From Gemmatimonadota bacterium (lineage in GTDB: Bacteria; ARS69), in the NCBI GenBank assembly GCA_021604925.1, contig BQJX01000261.1, forward strand, positions 1 through 5,093: a stretch of 5,093 nt of DNA. The letters run 5' to 3'. Of the stretch, positions 1-5,093 are shown one piece after another (within the stretch, counting starts at the first letter, position 1; each line of letters starts with the position of its first letter). The notes below the pieces were generated by a model. It saw nothing but the letters and a program-made list of their open reading frames with translations, did not search any database and was not told the origin of the DNA. Position numbers and translations under genes: made by a program.

Positions 1-875
1 CGGAAGAGTCGATCCACCATGGGCACGTCGCTGACGAACCGGGCGAACAGCGGATACACGGACGTCATCAACAGGATCGGGAGAAAGTTCACCGCTTCGG
101 CAATCCGAACGGGCGCGGCGTACAGTCCCACCGCGTGGGTACCGCGCATGCGCTCCAGCATCAGGACATCCACGCGGGACAGCACCACGCTGAGGAACAG
201 AATGCCCAGCAGGGGCGACGAAGCGACCGCGAGCGCGCGCAACCGCTCCCGCGTGGGGCGGAGGATCGGCGGAAGGCGGCGCACCGACAGGAGGGCCAGC
301 AACAGCAGGAAGGGAAGTGCCGCCAGCGTCTGCGCCCCGATGGCGCCGCCCAGGCCCCAACTGGTCACGAGCCAGGTCAGGGCGGCCAGGTGGACCACTT
401 CGGTCACCACCCCCAGGAACGTGGGCCAGCCCATCTCCAGCGAGGCGCGAAACGGCACTTCGAAGAGCGAACGCAGGGAGGCCCGACGGTTGCTGGGAAT
501 CATGGCGAGACCGGCCAGTCCCACCAGGGCGATGGGGAGCGGGTTGCCGGTGATCCACGGGAACAGCAGCGCGGCCGCGGGGACGACCAACAGGATCAGC
601 AGGCAGCGCAGGACCAGCGCGTCGCCCACGCCTCGCCGCGTCTCCTCCTGGATGCCGTGCCGGGACACTTCGCGGACCGCGATCGTGTCCAGCCCCGCGT
701 CCGCGACCAGCTCGAAGAAGGCCAGGTAGGCGAACACCAGCGAGTACCGGCCGAAGTCCTCCGGGCCGAGGAGGCGCGTCAGAATCAGGTACGAACACAG
801 CACCAGGCCCTTGGACGCGGCAGTGCCCAGCGCGAGAAGGGTCGAGTTCCGAAGGAGACCGGGGAGAGTGACCAT
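1..875 (-). CDS. Polysaccharide flippase (Wzx/RfbX-like, MOP superfamily), partial: 3' end outside window
   Basis: The minus-strand frame is open from the ATG at 875-873 to the window edge, giving 291 residues and no stop. The ATG is the only reasonable start: an in-frame TAG lies at 890-888 and no other start codon intervenes. A weak AGGG sits 10 nt upstream. The N-terminus (residues 8-73) has the typical Polysacc_synt pattern: a first helix at about 12-33, then TRLLGPEDFGRYSL, a second helix, and a D-G-L-x-T-x-A-V-R-E-like turn. Residues 233-260 (SRVDVLMLERMRG, then AVGLYAAPVRIAE) match the motif usual after the midpoint of these transporters. About eight hydrophobic segments are visible (roughly 12-33, 40-62, 86-108, 112-128, 150-172, 176-198, 216-236, 262-282) of the 12-14 expected, so about a third of the protein is missing. 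By family, these inner-membrane proteins flip lipid-linked glycan units across the membrane. The substrate cannot be inferred, and any glycosyltransferase neighbours would lie to the left. It is divergent from metH and functionally unrelated to it. A broader MATE/MurJ-like relative is the main alternative. Confidence 0.9.
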   Translation of the reverse strand, partial: MVTLPGLLRNSTLLALGTAASKGLVLCSYLILTRLLGPEDFGRYSLVFAYLAFFELVADAGLDTIAVREVSRHGIQEETRRGVGDALVLRCLLILLVVPAAALLFPWITGNPLPIALVGLAGLAMIPSNRRASLRSLFEVPFRASLEMGWPTFLGVVTEVVHLAALTWLVTSWGLGGAIGAQTLAALPFLLLLALLSVRRLPPILRPTRERLRALAVASSPLLGILFLSVVLSRVDVLMLERMRGTHAVGLYAAPVRIAEAVNFLPILLMTSVYPLFARFVSDVPMVDRLF

Positions 876-921
876 GCGCTGGGCACCCTAGCATCGGGTT
901 CGATAGCCGAAAAGGGGATGC

Positions 922-957
922 GTCCCGCTGCCGATACGGGACCAGAGTCCGTTTTTT
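922..957 (+). promoter_or_regulatory. Possible attenuator-like structure in the metH leader
   Basis: GTCCCG at 922-927 can pair perfectly with CGGGAC at 937-942 (6 bp, 9-nt loop). The bases GGAC at 939-942 can instead pair with GTCC at 947-950 (4 bp, CAGA loop), and that second hairpin is followed at once by G and six T residues (952-957). The two stems share 939-942 and cannot coexist, which is the anti-terminator/terminator arrangement. The terminator stem is short and would be weak, and no promoter upstream of 922 could be identified. The 21-bp inverted repeat could instead be a protein-binding operator, or the pairing could be chance in GC-rich DNA. Confidence 0.3.
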
Positions 958-983
958 GGTTACATTGACGGCATCCCCTTCCC

Positions 984-988
984 GAGGA
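984..988 (+). promoter_or_regulatory. Shine-Dalgarno of metH
   Basis: GAGGA lies six bases upstream of the ATG at 995-997. This decides the start. The frame stays open upstream to a TTG at 956, but that codon lies upstream of this ribosome binding site and at the end of the T-run. The next ATG at 1004 has only a purine run one base away. Confidence 0.8.
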
Positions 989-994
989 CGTGGA

Positions 995-3900
995 ATGAAG
1001 GAAATGACCTCACCCGCCGGGCGCCCGGCCGTGGATCTGAGCAGCCCGGTTCCCGCCCGCCGTTCGGAGGCGGAGATCCGCGACCTGATCGCGGAGCGCG
1101 TTCTGGTGCTCGACGGCGCCACCGGGACGGGCCTCCAGAATCGCAACCTCACCGCGGAGGACTTCGGCGGCCCCGCGCTCGAGGGCTGCAACGAGTCGCT
1201 GGTCCTCTACCGGCCGGACGTGGTGGCGGACCTGCACGCGAGCTACCTGGAGGTGGGCGCGGACATCGTGGAGACCAACACGTTCGGGGCCACTTCGCTG
1301 GTCCTGGCGGAGTACGAGTTGCAGGACCGCGCCATCGAGATCAACCGGTTGGCCGCGGAGATCGCCAAACGGACGGCCGGCGCGTGGGCCACCGAGGACC
1401 GGCCGCGGCTGGTGGCCGGCTCGATCGGACCCACCACCAAGGCCATCAGCGTGACGGGCGGCGTGACGTTCGACGGCCTGATCGAGACGTTCCGGGATCA
1501 GGCGATCGGGCTCGTGGAGGGTCACGCGGACCTGCTGCTGGTGGAAACGCAGCAGGACACGCGCAACGTGAAGGCCGCGTTCCTGGGCCTGGAGCAGGCG
1601 TTCGCCAGCACCGGCGTCCGCTTGCCGGTCATGCTGTCCGGGACCATCGAGCCCACGGGGACCATGCTGGCCGGTCAGGGCGTGGAAGCGCTGTGGACCA
1701 GTGTCTCGCACTTCCCGTTGCTGTCGATCGGCCTCAACTGCGCCACCGGCCCCGCGTTCATGACCGATCACATCCGCAGCCTCTCCGAGTTGGCCAAGTG
1801 CTTCACCTCGTGCGTTCCGAACGCCGGCCTGCCCGACGAGAACGGGAACTACTCCGAGACCCCCGAGAAGATGGCGGTGGTCCTGCAGCGCTTCCTGGAT
1901 CAGCGCTGGGTGAACGTGATCGGCGGCTGCTGCGGCACGTCGGTCGAGCATATTCGCGCGTTTGCGGGGTTGGTGCCGGGTGCGACGCCTCGCCGCCCGG
2001 CCGAGTACCGGAAGACGTTCGTCTCCGGCATCGACTTCCTGGAAGCCACCGATGACAACCGCCCGCTGCAGATCGGCGAGCGCACCAACGTGATCGGCTC
2101 GCGCCGCTTCAAGCGACTGGTCAGCGAGGAGCGCTACGAGGAGGCGGCGGACATTGCGCGACGGCAGGTGCGCGGCGGCGCCCAGATCATCGACGTGAAC
2201 CTGCAGAATCCGGATCGCGACGAGCTCGTGGACACGGATCGGTTCTATTCGCATCTCGTGCGGATGATCAAGGCGCCCATCATGATCGACTCCACGCTGC
2301 CGGAGGCGGTGGCGCTGGCGCTGACCTGGTGCCAGGGCAAGGCGATCGTGAACTCCATCAATCTGGAGGACGGGGAGGATCGCTTCGAGAAGATCTGCCC
2401 GCTCGTTCACGACTACGGAGCCGCGGTGGTGGTGGGCACGATCGACGAGGATCCGATCCAGGGGATGGGCGTCACGCGGGAGCGCAAGCTGGAGATCGCC
2501 CGGCGCAGCTTCCAGCTGCTGACCGGCAAGTACGGGATCCCGGCCGAGGACATCCTGTGGGATCCGCTGGTCTTCCCGGTGGGAACCGGCGATCAGCAGT
2601 ACGTGGGCAGCGCCGAAGAGACGCTGGCGGCGATCCCGCTGCTGAAGGCGGAGTTCCCAGGCACCAAGACGATCCTCGGCGTCTCGAACGTGAGCTTCGG
2701 GCTGCCCACGGCCGGGCGCGAGGTTCTGAACTCCGTGTACCTCTACCTGGCGACCAAGGCCGGCCTGGACTTCGCCATTGTGAACACGGAGCGACTGGAG
2801 CGCTACGCGAGTCTCTCCGAGGAAGAGGTGCGGCTGTCCGAGGACCTTCTCTTCAATCGCGGCGACGATCCCATTGCCGCGTTCGCCGCCCACTTCCGCG
2901 GGCATCAGCGCAAGGCCGAAGCGGACAGCGGCCCGCCCAAGTCGCTGGACGAGCGCCTGGCGGGCTACGTGATCGACGGCTCCAAGGACGGCCTGATCGA
3001 GGACCTGGAACGCAAGCGCGCCGAGGGCGCGAGCCCCATGGACATCATCAACGGGCCGCTCATGGCCGGGATGGCCGAGGTGGGGCGCCTGTTCAACGAC
3101 AACCGGTTGATCGTGGCGGAGGTGTTGCAGAGCGCCGAGGCGATGAAGGCGTCCGTGTCCCACCTGGAGCAGTATCTGGAAGACAGCGACGTGACCACGA
3201 AGGGCAAGATGCTGCTCGCCACCGTGAAGGGCGACGTGCACGACATCGGGAAGAACCTGGTCGACATCGTGCTGTCGAACAACGGCTGGGAGATCATCAA
3301 TCTCGGGATCAAGATCCCGCCCGAGACGTTGATCGAGGCGTGCCGCGAGCATCAGCCGGATGTGGTGGGGCTGTCAGGGCTGCTCGTGAAGAGCGCGCAG
3401 AACATGGTGACCACCGCCGAGGACATGAAGCGCGCGGGGATCAGTACGCCGATGCTGGTAGGCGGCGCCGCGCTCTCGGAGCGGTTCACGGTGACCCGGA
3501 TTGCGCCGGCGTACTCCGGACCGGTGCTCTACGCCAAGGACGCCATGGCCGGGCTGGCGCTGGCGGACCGCATCCAGGAGGACGGCGCGGGACTCGCGCA
3601 GGGCCAGAAGGACGCCCAGGCCGCCGCCGTGGGGCGCGAGGCGGCGCGGGCGAAGGAGCGGACCGACTTTGACCCCGGCGAGACGCGGAGCGAAGCCATC
3701 CAGCCGGCGGACGACGTGCCCGAGCCGCCCGATCTGGATCGGCATGTGGAGCAGAACCAGGACCTGTCCAAGGTCTGGCCCTGGGTCAATCCGCAGGCAC
3801 TCTACGGTCGCCACCTGGGTCTTCGCGGCAAGTGGGAGAACCTGCTGCAGAACGAGGATCCCAAGGCGCACGAACTGAAGGAGCTGGTGGAAGGGCTGCA

Positions 3901-4507
3901 GCGTGAAGCGGAAGCCGGCGCCATGAGGGCGCGCGCCGTGTGGCAGTGGTTCCCGGTGGAAGCGCGCGGCAATTCGCTGCGGGTCCTGGACCCGGCCGGC
4001 CAGTTGCGGGAGGAGCTGCCCTTCCAGCGCCAGCGCAAGCCGAACGGGCTGGCCGTGCCGGATTGGGTGCGCGAAGCCGGCACCGGGCCCGATTGGATGT
4101 GCCTGTTCGTGACCACCATGGGCGAAGGGATCCGCGATCGCGCCACCGAACTCAAGGACGCCGGCGAGTACCTCAAGAGCCACGCGCTGCAGGCGCTGGC
4201 CCTGGAGGGCGCCGAGGCGTACGCCGAGTGGATCCACGCGGAGATCCGCGCCGCCTGGGGTTTCCCGGACGCCGCCACCCTGACGATGGCCGACCGTTTC
4301 CGGAGCCGTTACCGCGGGCTGCGGGTGTCCTTTGGGTATCCGGCCTGTCCGGAACTGGAGCACCAGGAGATCCTCTGGCGATTGCTGCAGCCGGACGACA
4401 TCGGTGTGGCGCTGACCGACGGGTTCATGATGGACCCGGAGGCATCCGTGTCCGCATTGGTGTTCCACCACCCGCAGGCGAACTACTTCAGCGTGGGCGC
4501 CGGGTAG
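995..4507 (+). CDS. metH: Cobalamin-dependent methionine synthase (5-methyltetrahydrofolate--homocysteine methyltransferase, EC 2.1.1.13)
   Basis: This complete 1170-residue cytoplasmic enzyme transfers the methyl group of 5-methyl-THF through cobalamin to homocysteine, giving methionine and THF. All modules are present in the usual order. The homocysteine-binding domain (about 30-330) has LDGATGTGLQ at 39-48 and zinc ligands Cys249 (GLNCATGP), Cys312 and Cys313 (GGCCGTS). The pterin-binding domain (about 355-620) begins at IGERTNVIGS (360). The cobalamin cap lies at about 650-735. The B12-binding domain (736-870) has DVHDIGKN, giving the Asp747/His749 pair, with Ser800 at the position of E. 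coli Ser810; His749 is the expected lower cobalt ligand. An Ala/Glu/Pro-rich linker (about 870-905) leads to the AdoMet-binding reactivation domain (about 905-1170), with Arg1110 and Tyr1115 in RVSFGYPACP. The reactivation domain ends at HHPQANYFSV, as in the shorter non-enterobacterial type, so the protein is somewhat shorter than E. coli MetH (1227 residues) without being truncated. The N-terminus carries about 20 extra residues, probably disordered. The gene appears monocistronic, with divergent and convergent neighbours. Residue equivalences come from remembered alignments. Confidence 0.98.
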   Translation: MKEMTSPAGRPAVDLSSPVPARRSEAEIRDLIAERVLVLDGATGTGLQNRNLTAEDFGGPALEGCNESLVLYRPDVVADLHASYLEVGADIVETNTFGATSLVLAEYELQDRAIEINRLAAEIAKRTAGAWATEDRPRLVAGSIGPTTKAISVTGGVTFDGLIETFRDQAIGLVEGHADLLLVETQQDTRNVKAAFLGLEQAFASTGVRLPVMLSGTIEPTGTMLAGQGVEALWTSVSHFPLLSIGLNCATGPAFMTDHIRSLSELAKCFTSCVPNAGLPDENGNYSETPEKMAVVLQRFLDQRWVNVIGGCCGTSVEHIRAFAGLVPGATPRRPAEYRKTFVSGIDFLEATDDNRPLQIGERTNVIGSRRFKRLVSEERYEEAADIARRQVRGGAQIIDVNLQNPDRDELVDTDRFYSHLVRMIKAPIMIDSTLPEAVALALTWCQGKAIVNSINLEDGEDRFEKICPLVHDYGAAVVVGTIDEDPIQGMGVTRERKLEIARRSFQLLTGKYGIPAEDILWDPLVFPVGTGDQQYVGSAEETLAAIPLLKAEFPGTKTILGVSNVSFGLPTAGREVLNSVYLYLATKAGLDFAIVNTERLERYASLSEEEVRLSEDLLFNRGDDPIAAFAAHFRGHQRKAEADSGPPKSLDERLAGYVIDGSKDGLIEDLERKRAEGASPMDIINGPLMAGMAEVGRLFNDNRLIVAEVLQSAEAMKASVSHLEQYLEDSDVTTKGKMLLATVKGDVHDIGKNLVDIVLSNNGWEIINLGIKIPPETLIEACREHQPDVVGLSGLLVKSAQNMVTTAEDMKRAGISTPMLVGGAALSERFTVTRIAPAYSGPVLYAKDAMAGLALADRIQEDGAGLAQGQKDAQAAAVGREAARAKERTDFDPGETRSEAIQPADDVPEPPDLDRHVEQNQDLSKVWPWVNPQALYGRHLGLRGKWENLLQNEDPKAHELKELVEGLQREAEAGAMRARAVWQWFPVEARGNSLRVLDPAGQLREELPFQRQRKPNGLAVPDWVREAGTGPDWMCLFVTTMGEGIRDRATELKDAGEYLKSHALQALALEGAEAYAEWIHAEIRAAWGFPDAATLTMADRFRSRYRGLRVSFGYPACPELEHQEILWRLLQPDDIGVALTDGFMMDPEASVSALVFHHPQANYFSVGAG

Positions 4508-4522
4508 GCGTTCCTACCCGGC
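4499..4522. terminator. Perfect 10-bp hairpin overlapping the metH stop codon; candidate bidirectional terminator
   Basis: GCCGGGTAGG (4499-4508) is exactly complementary to CCTACCCGGC (4513-4522), with a four-base CGTT loop (AACG on the minus strand). The metH stop codon TAG (4505-4507) lies inside the left arm. The hairpin separates two convergent genes, so it can serve both transcripts. No T-run follows on either strand, so it is not a classic intrinsic terminator. It may act as a U-tract-less terminator, a 3'-end protecting stem, or a block to antisense read-through. Confidence 0.6.
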
Positions 4523-4537
4523 CCCGGCCCGGCCCGG
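4517..4537. repeat. Four CCCGG units; G-quadruplex motif on the minus strand
   Basis: CCCGG occurs at 4517-4521, then after one extra C as three perfect tandem copies at 4523-4537. Read on the minus strand, this gives four G-runs of 3, 3, 4 and 3 separated by CC, which meets the usual G3+ N1-7 quadruplex pattern. It lies in the 3' untranslated region of the small minus-strand gene and on the template strand just beyond metH. The first unit is also part of the right arm of the stop-codon hairpin, so the two structures compete. Two-base CC loops may favour ordinary GC pairing instead. Confidence 0.6.
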
Positions 4538-4549
4538 CGGCACCCACGA

Positions 4550-4747
4550 TCAGCAGTACATCCACATGAGCCCGGCTCCCACCAGCAGCGCCCCGGGAAC
4601 GCCCAGCGCCCAGAGTCCGGCCCGGCACCCGAACGACAGGGCGCCTCCGACCGCGTCCGGATTCACGTCTTGTGAGTGCGCATTCAGCGCCAGCACACTC
4701 CCCACCAAGAGGAGTGCAACGGCGGACCGACGAAGACGGCGACTCAT
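4550..4747 (-). CDS. Small hypothetical exported or membrane-anchored protein, 65 residues
   Basis: I do not recognise a family. The ATG at 4747-4745 has an excellent ribosome binding site (GGAAGGAG, eight-base spacing) and the frame ends with TGA at 4552-4550. The N-terminus is signal-peptide-like: SRRLRR, then a hydrophobic core AVALLLVGSVLAL (9-21), then a polar stretch with a possible cleavage site near AHS-QD (residue 25). There is no lipobox cysteine. After a short polar segment (QDVNPDAVGG, 26-35), a Gly/Ala/Leu-rich hydrophobic segment (about 42-63) ends at WMYC, with cysteines at 41 and 65. It is therefore either a small exported peptide anchored by its C-terminal helix or a two-helix membrane protein. 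The frame is open further upstream to 5059, but that extension overlaps the ligase gene, is Arg/Pro/Ser-rich and ignores the ribosome binding site. The gene lies 211 bp downstream of the ligase gene on the same strand and is convergent with metH. No function is assigned. Confidence 0.65.
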   Translation of the reverse strand: MSRRLRRSAVALLLVGSVLALNAHSQDVNPDAVGGALSFGCRAGLWALGVPGALLVGAGLMWMYC

Positions 4748-4755
4748 TTCGGCAG

Positions 4756-4763
4756 CTCCTTCC
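4756..4763 (-). promoter_or_regulatory. Shine-Dalgarno of the small exported protein
   Basis: On the minus strand GGAAGGAG ends eight bases before the ATG at 4747. It is the strongest ribosome binding site in the window, and it is the main reason for choosing the 65-residue start over the longer open frame. Confidence 0.75.
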
Positions 4764-4852
4764 GGGGGAGAGACACCCCGTGCTTCCGCAAGTGGCGTGC
4801 CGGATCGGTGCGACACTCGGACGGCGGAACGCCGCTCCAACGGGCGTTTCCG

Positions 4853-4940
4853 GCGCATTCCGCGGACGGCCGCCGCCACTGTCCACCCGCGGTGACGAAG
4901 GCGGAAACCTGGGGAGACGGGTCGATCCGCGGAAATGCGC
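4853..4940. repeat. Imperfect 14-bp inverted repeat with 59-bp spacer
   Basis: GCGCATTCCGCGGA at 4853-4866 and TCCGCGGAAATGCGC at 4926-4940 are complementary apart from one extra A in the right arm. On the minus-strand transcript the pair would close a long stem-loop about 20 bases after the ligase stop codon. Shorter complementary runs lie within the spacer, for example ACCCG at 4885-4889 and CGGGT at 4918-4922. It could be a terminator-like or mRNA-stabilising structure, or a remnant repeat. Confidence 0.45.
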
Positions 4941-4958
4941 GAGGCGCCGGGCCGCGGG

Positions 4959-5093
4959 TCAGCCTCGTTCGACGAGCAGCTGGCGTTGCAGCTTTCCCGA
5001 GGAGGTCCTGGGAAGGTCGTCGATCCACTCGAAGGCGACCGGCATCTTGTACGGCTCAATGCGGCCCCGCAGCAGCTTGACGAGCTGCGCCGG
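4959..5093 (-). CDS. AMP-forming acyl-CoA synthetase/ligase, C-terminal fragment: 5' part outside window
   Basis: The minus-strand frame enters at the right edge and runs 44 residues to a TGA at 4961-4959. It shows the C-terminal subdomain signature of the adenylate-forming (ANL) superfamily: a hydrophobic helix (QLVKLLRGRI), then EPYKMPVAFEWIDDLPRT, then SSGKLQRQLL. The lysine of SSGK (codon 4994-4992) corresponds to the catalytic A10 lysine needed for adenylation. The protein ends soon after it, as is usual in this family. By family, the reaction is ATP-dependent activation of a carboxylic acid to its CoA thioester through an acyl-AMP. The substrate is set by the missing N-terminal domain, so fatty acid, aryl acid, acetate-like or O-succinylbenzoate are all possible, and a peptide-synthetase-like adenylation domain cannot be fully excluded. 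It reads toward the small exported-protein gene. Confidence 0.88.
   Translation of the reverse strand, partial: PAQLVKLLRGRIEPYKMPVAFEWIDDLPRTSSGKLQRQLLVERG

Larger units (their letters stand above)
876..994. promoter_or_regulatory. Divergent intergenic region between flippase gene and metH
   Basis: This 119-bp gap separates the start codons of two divergent genes, so promoters for both must lie in it or overlap the coding ends. I found no hexamer pair with acceptable 16-18 bp spacing in either direction. TTACAT at 960-965 is -10-like for the plus strand but has no matching -35. The region is too short for a full cobalamin riboswitch and shows no B12-box, no SAM-I core and no clear SAH riboswitch core, although these elements often precede metH. 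What it does hold is the pair of overlapping hairpins and T-run described separately. Confidence 0.5.
4748..4958. other. 211-bp intergenic stretch with inverted repeats, no gene seen
   Basis: This region lies between the stop of the ligase gene and the start of the small gene, both on the minus strand. It must hold the ligase gene's 3' end and, if the small gene is separately transcribed, its promoter. No plausible coding frame of its own and no clear -35/-10 pair were found. Visible structures are the GCGCATTCCGCGGA inverted repeat (4853-4866 and 4926-4940), four CCGCGG palindromes, and a small hairpin CGGCG-GAA-CGCCG (4822-4834). None is followed by a T-run on the minus strand. Confidence 0.5.

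Noticed and set aside
19..968. Plus-strand open frames of 236 and 277 codons over the left region
   Set aside because: Their products are low-complexity (Arg/Ser/Thr- or Gln/Gly/Arg-rich). The minus strand encodes a clear multi-helix flippase across the same bases.
965..970. TTGACG as a metH -35 box
   Set aside because: A matching -10 would fall at about 988-993 (ACGTGG, no similarity), and the start site would lie beyond the ATG.
956..994. Upstream TTG start for metH adding 13 residues
   Set aside because: TTG 956 sits at the end of the T-run with no ribosome binding site, while GAGGA at 984-988 is well placed for ATG 995.
876..994. Cobalamin, SAM or SAH riboswitch upstream of metH
   Set aside because: I see no conserved core of these classes. 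The GAGGACG at 984-990 only superficially resembles part of the SAH motif and is better explained as the ribosome binding site.
1010..3352. 780-codon open frame on the minus strand opposite metH
   Set aside because: It is the antisense shadow of metH in GC-rich DNA. The product is rich in Arg, His, Gln and Asp with no recognisable domain, while the plus-strand frame carries every MetH motif.
3374..4471. 365-codon open frame on the minus strand opposite the metH 3' part
   Set aside because: Same antisense-shadow composition with no motif. It directly overlaps the cobalamin and reactivation domains.
4550..5059. 169-residue version of the small minus-strand protein
   Set aside because: The first 104 residues are Arg/Pro/Ser-rich and overlap the ligase 3' end in another frame. 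The strong Shine-Dalgarno and signal-like sequence support the start at 4747.
4566..5080. Plus-strand open frames of 109 and 134 codons at the right end
   Set aside because: No ribosome binding site and low-complexity Arg/Ser/Pro products. They run opposite two better supported minus-strand genes.

Overview
This is a GC-rich bacterial chromosomal window (about two thirds G+C by eye, with strong G/C preference at third codon positions). It carries one complete large housekeeping gene, one small complete gene and two genes cut by the window edges. The taxon cannot be fixed from these genes. The codon use and the non-E. coli type of methionine synthase C-terminus fit a free-living high-GC bacterium, but that is only an impression.

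Layout from left to right: (1) 1-875, minus strand: the N-terminal 291 residues of a Wzx/O-antigen-type polysaccharide flippase (MOP superfamily), whose 3' end lies outside the window. (2) 876-994: a 119-bp divergent intergenic region. It holds two overlapping, mutually exclusive small hairpins followed by T6, which resembles an attenuator in the leader of the next gene, plus a clear ribosome binding site. (3) 995-4507, plus strand: complete metH, the cobalamin-dependent methionine synthase, 1170 residues, with all four modules and their key residues present. (4) 4492-4548: a compact structured region between convergent genes. A perfect 10-bp hairpin overlaps the metH stop codon, followed by four CCCGG units that form a G-quadruplex motif on the minus strand and an outer stem. 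(5) 4550-4747, minus strand: a 65-residue hypothetical protein with a signal-peptide-like N-terminus, a C-terminal hydrophobic segment and a very good Shine-Dalgarno. (6) 4748-4958: a 211-bp intergenic stretch with a long imperfect inverted repeat and four CCGCGG palindromes. (7) 4959-5093, minus strand: the last 44 residues of an AMP-forming acyl-CoA synthetase/ligase, including the C-terminal catalytic lysine motif.

The genes do not form an evident functional cluster. MetH regenerates methionine and tetrahydrofolate; the flippase belongs to surface polysaccharide export; the ligase activates a carboxylic acid with CoA. No mobile element, CRISPR array, tRNA or rRNA is visible. I see no convincing previously undescribed system. 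The points most worth checking are the non-coding structures at 922-957, 4492-4548 and 4853-4957, and the small exported protein.
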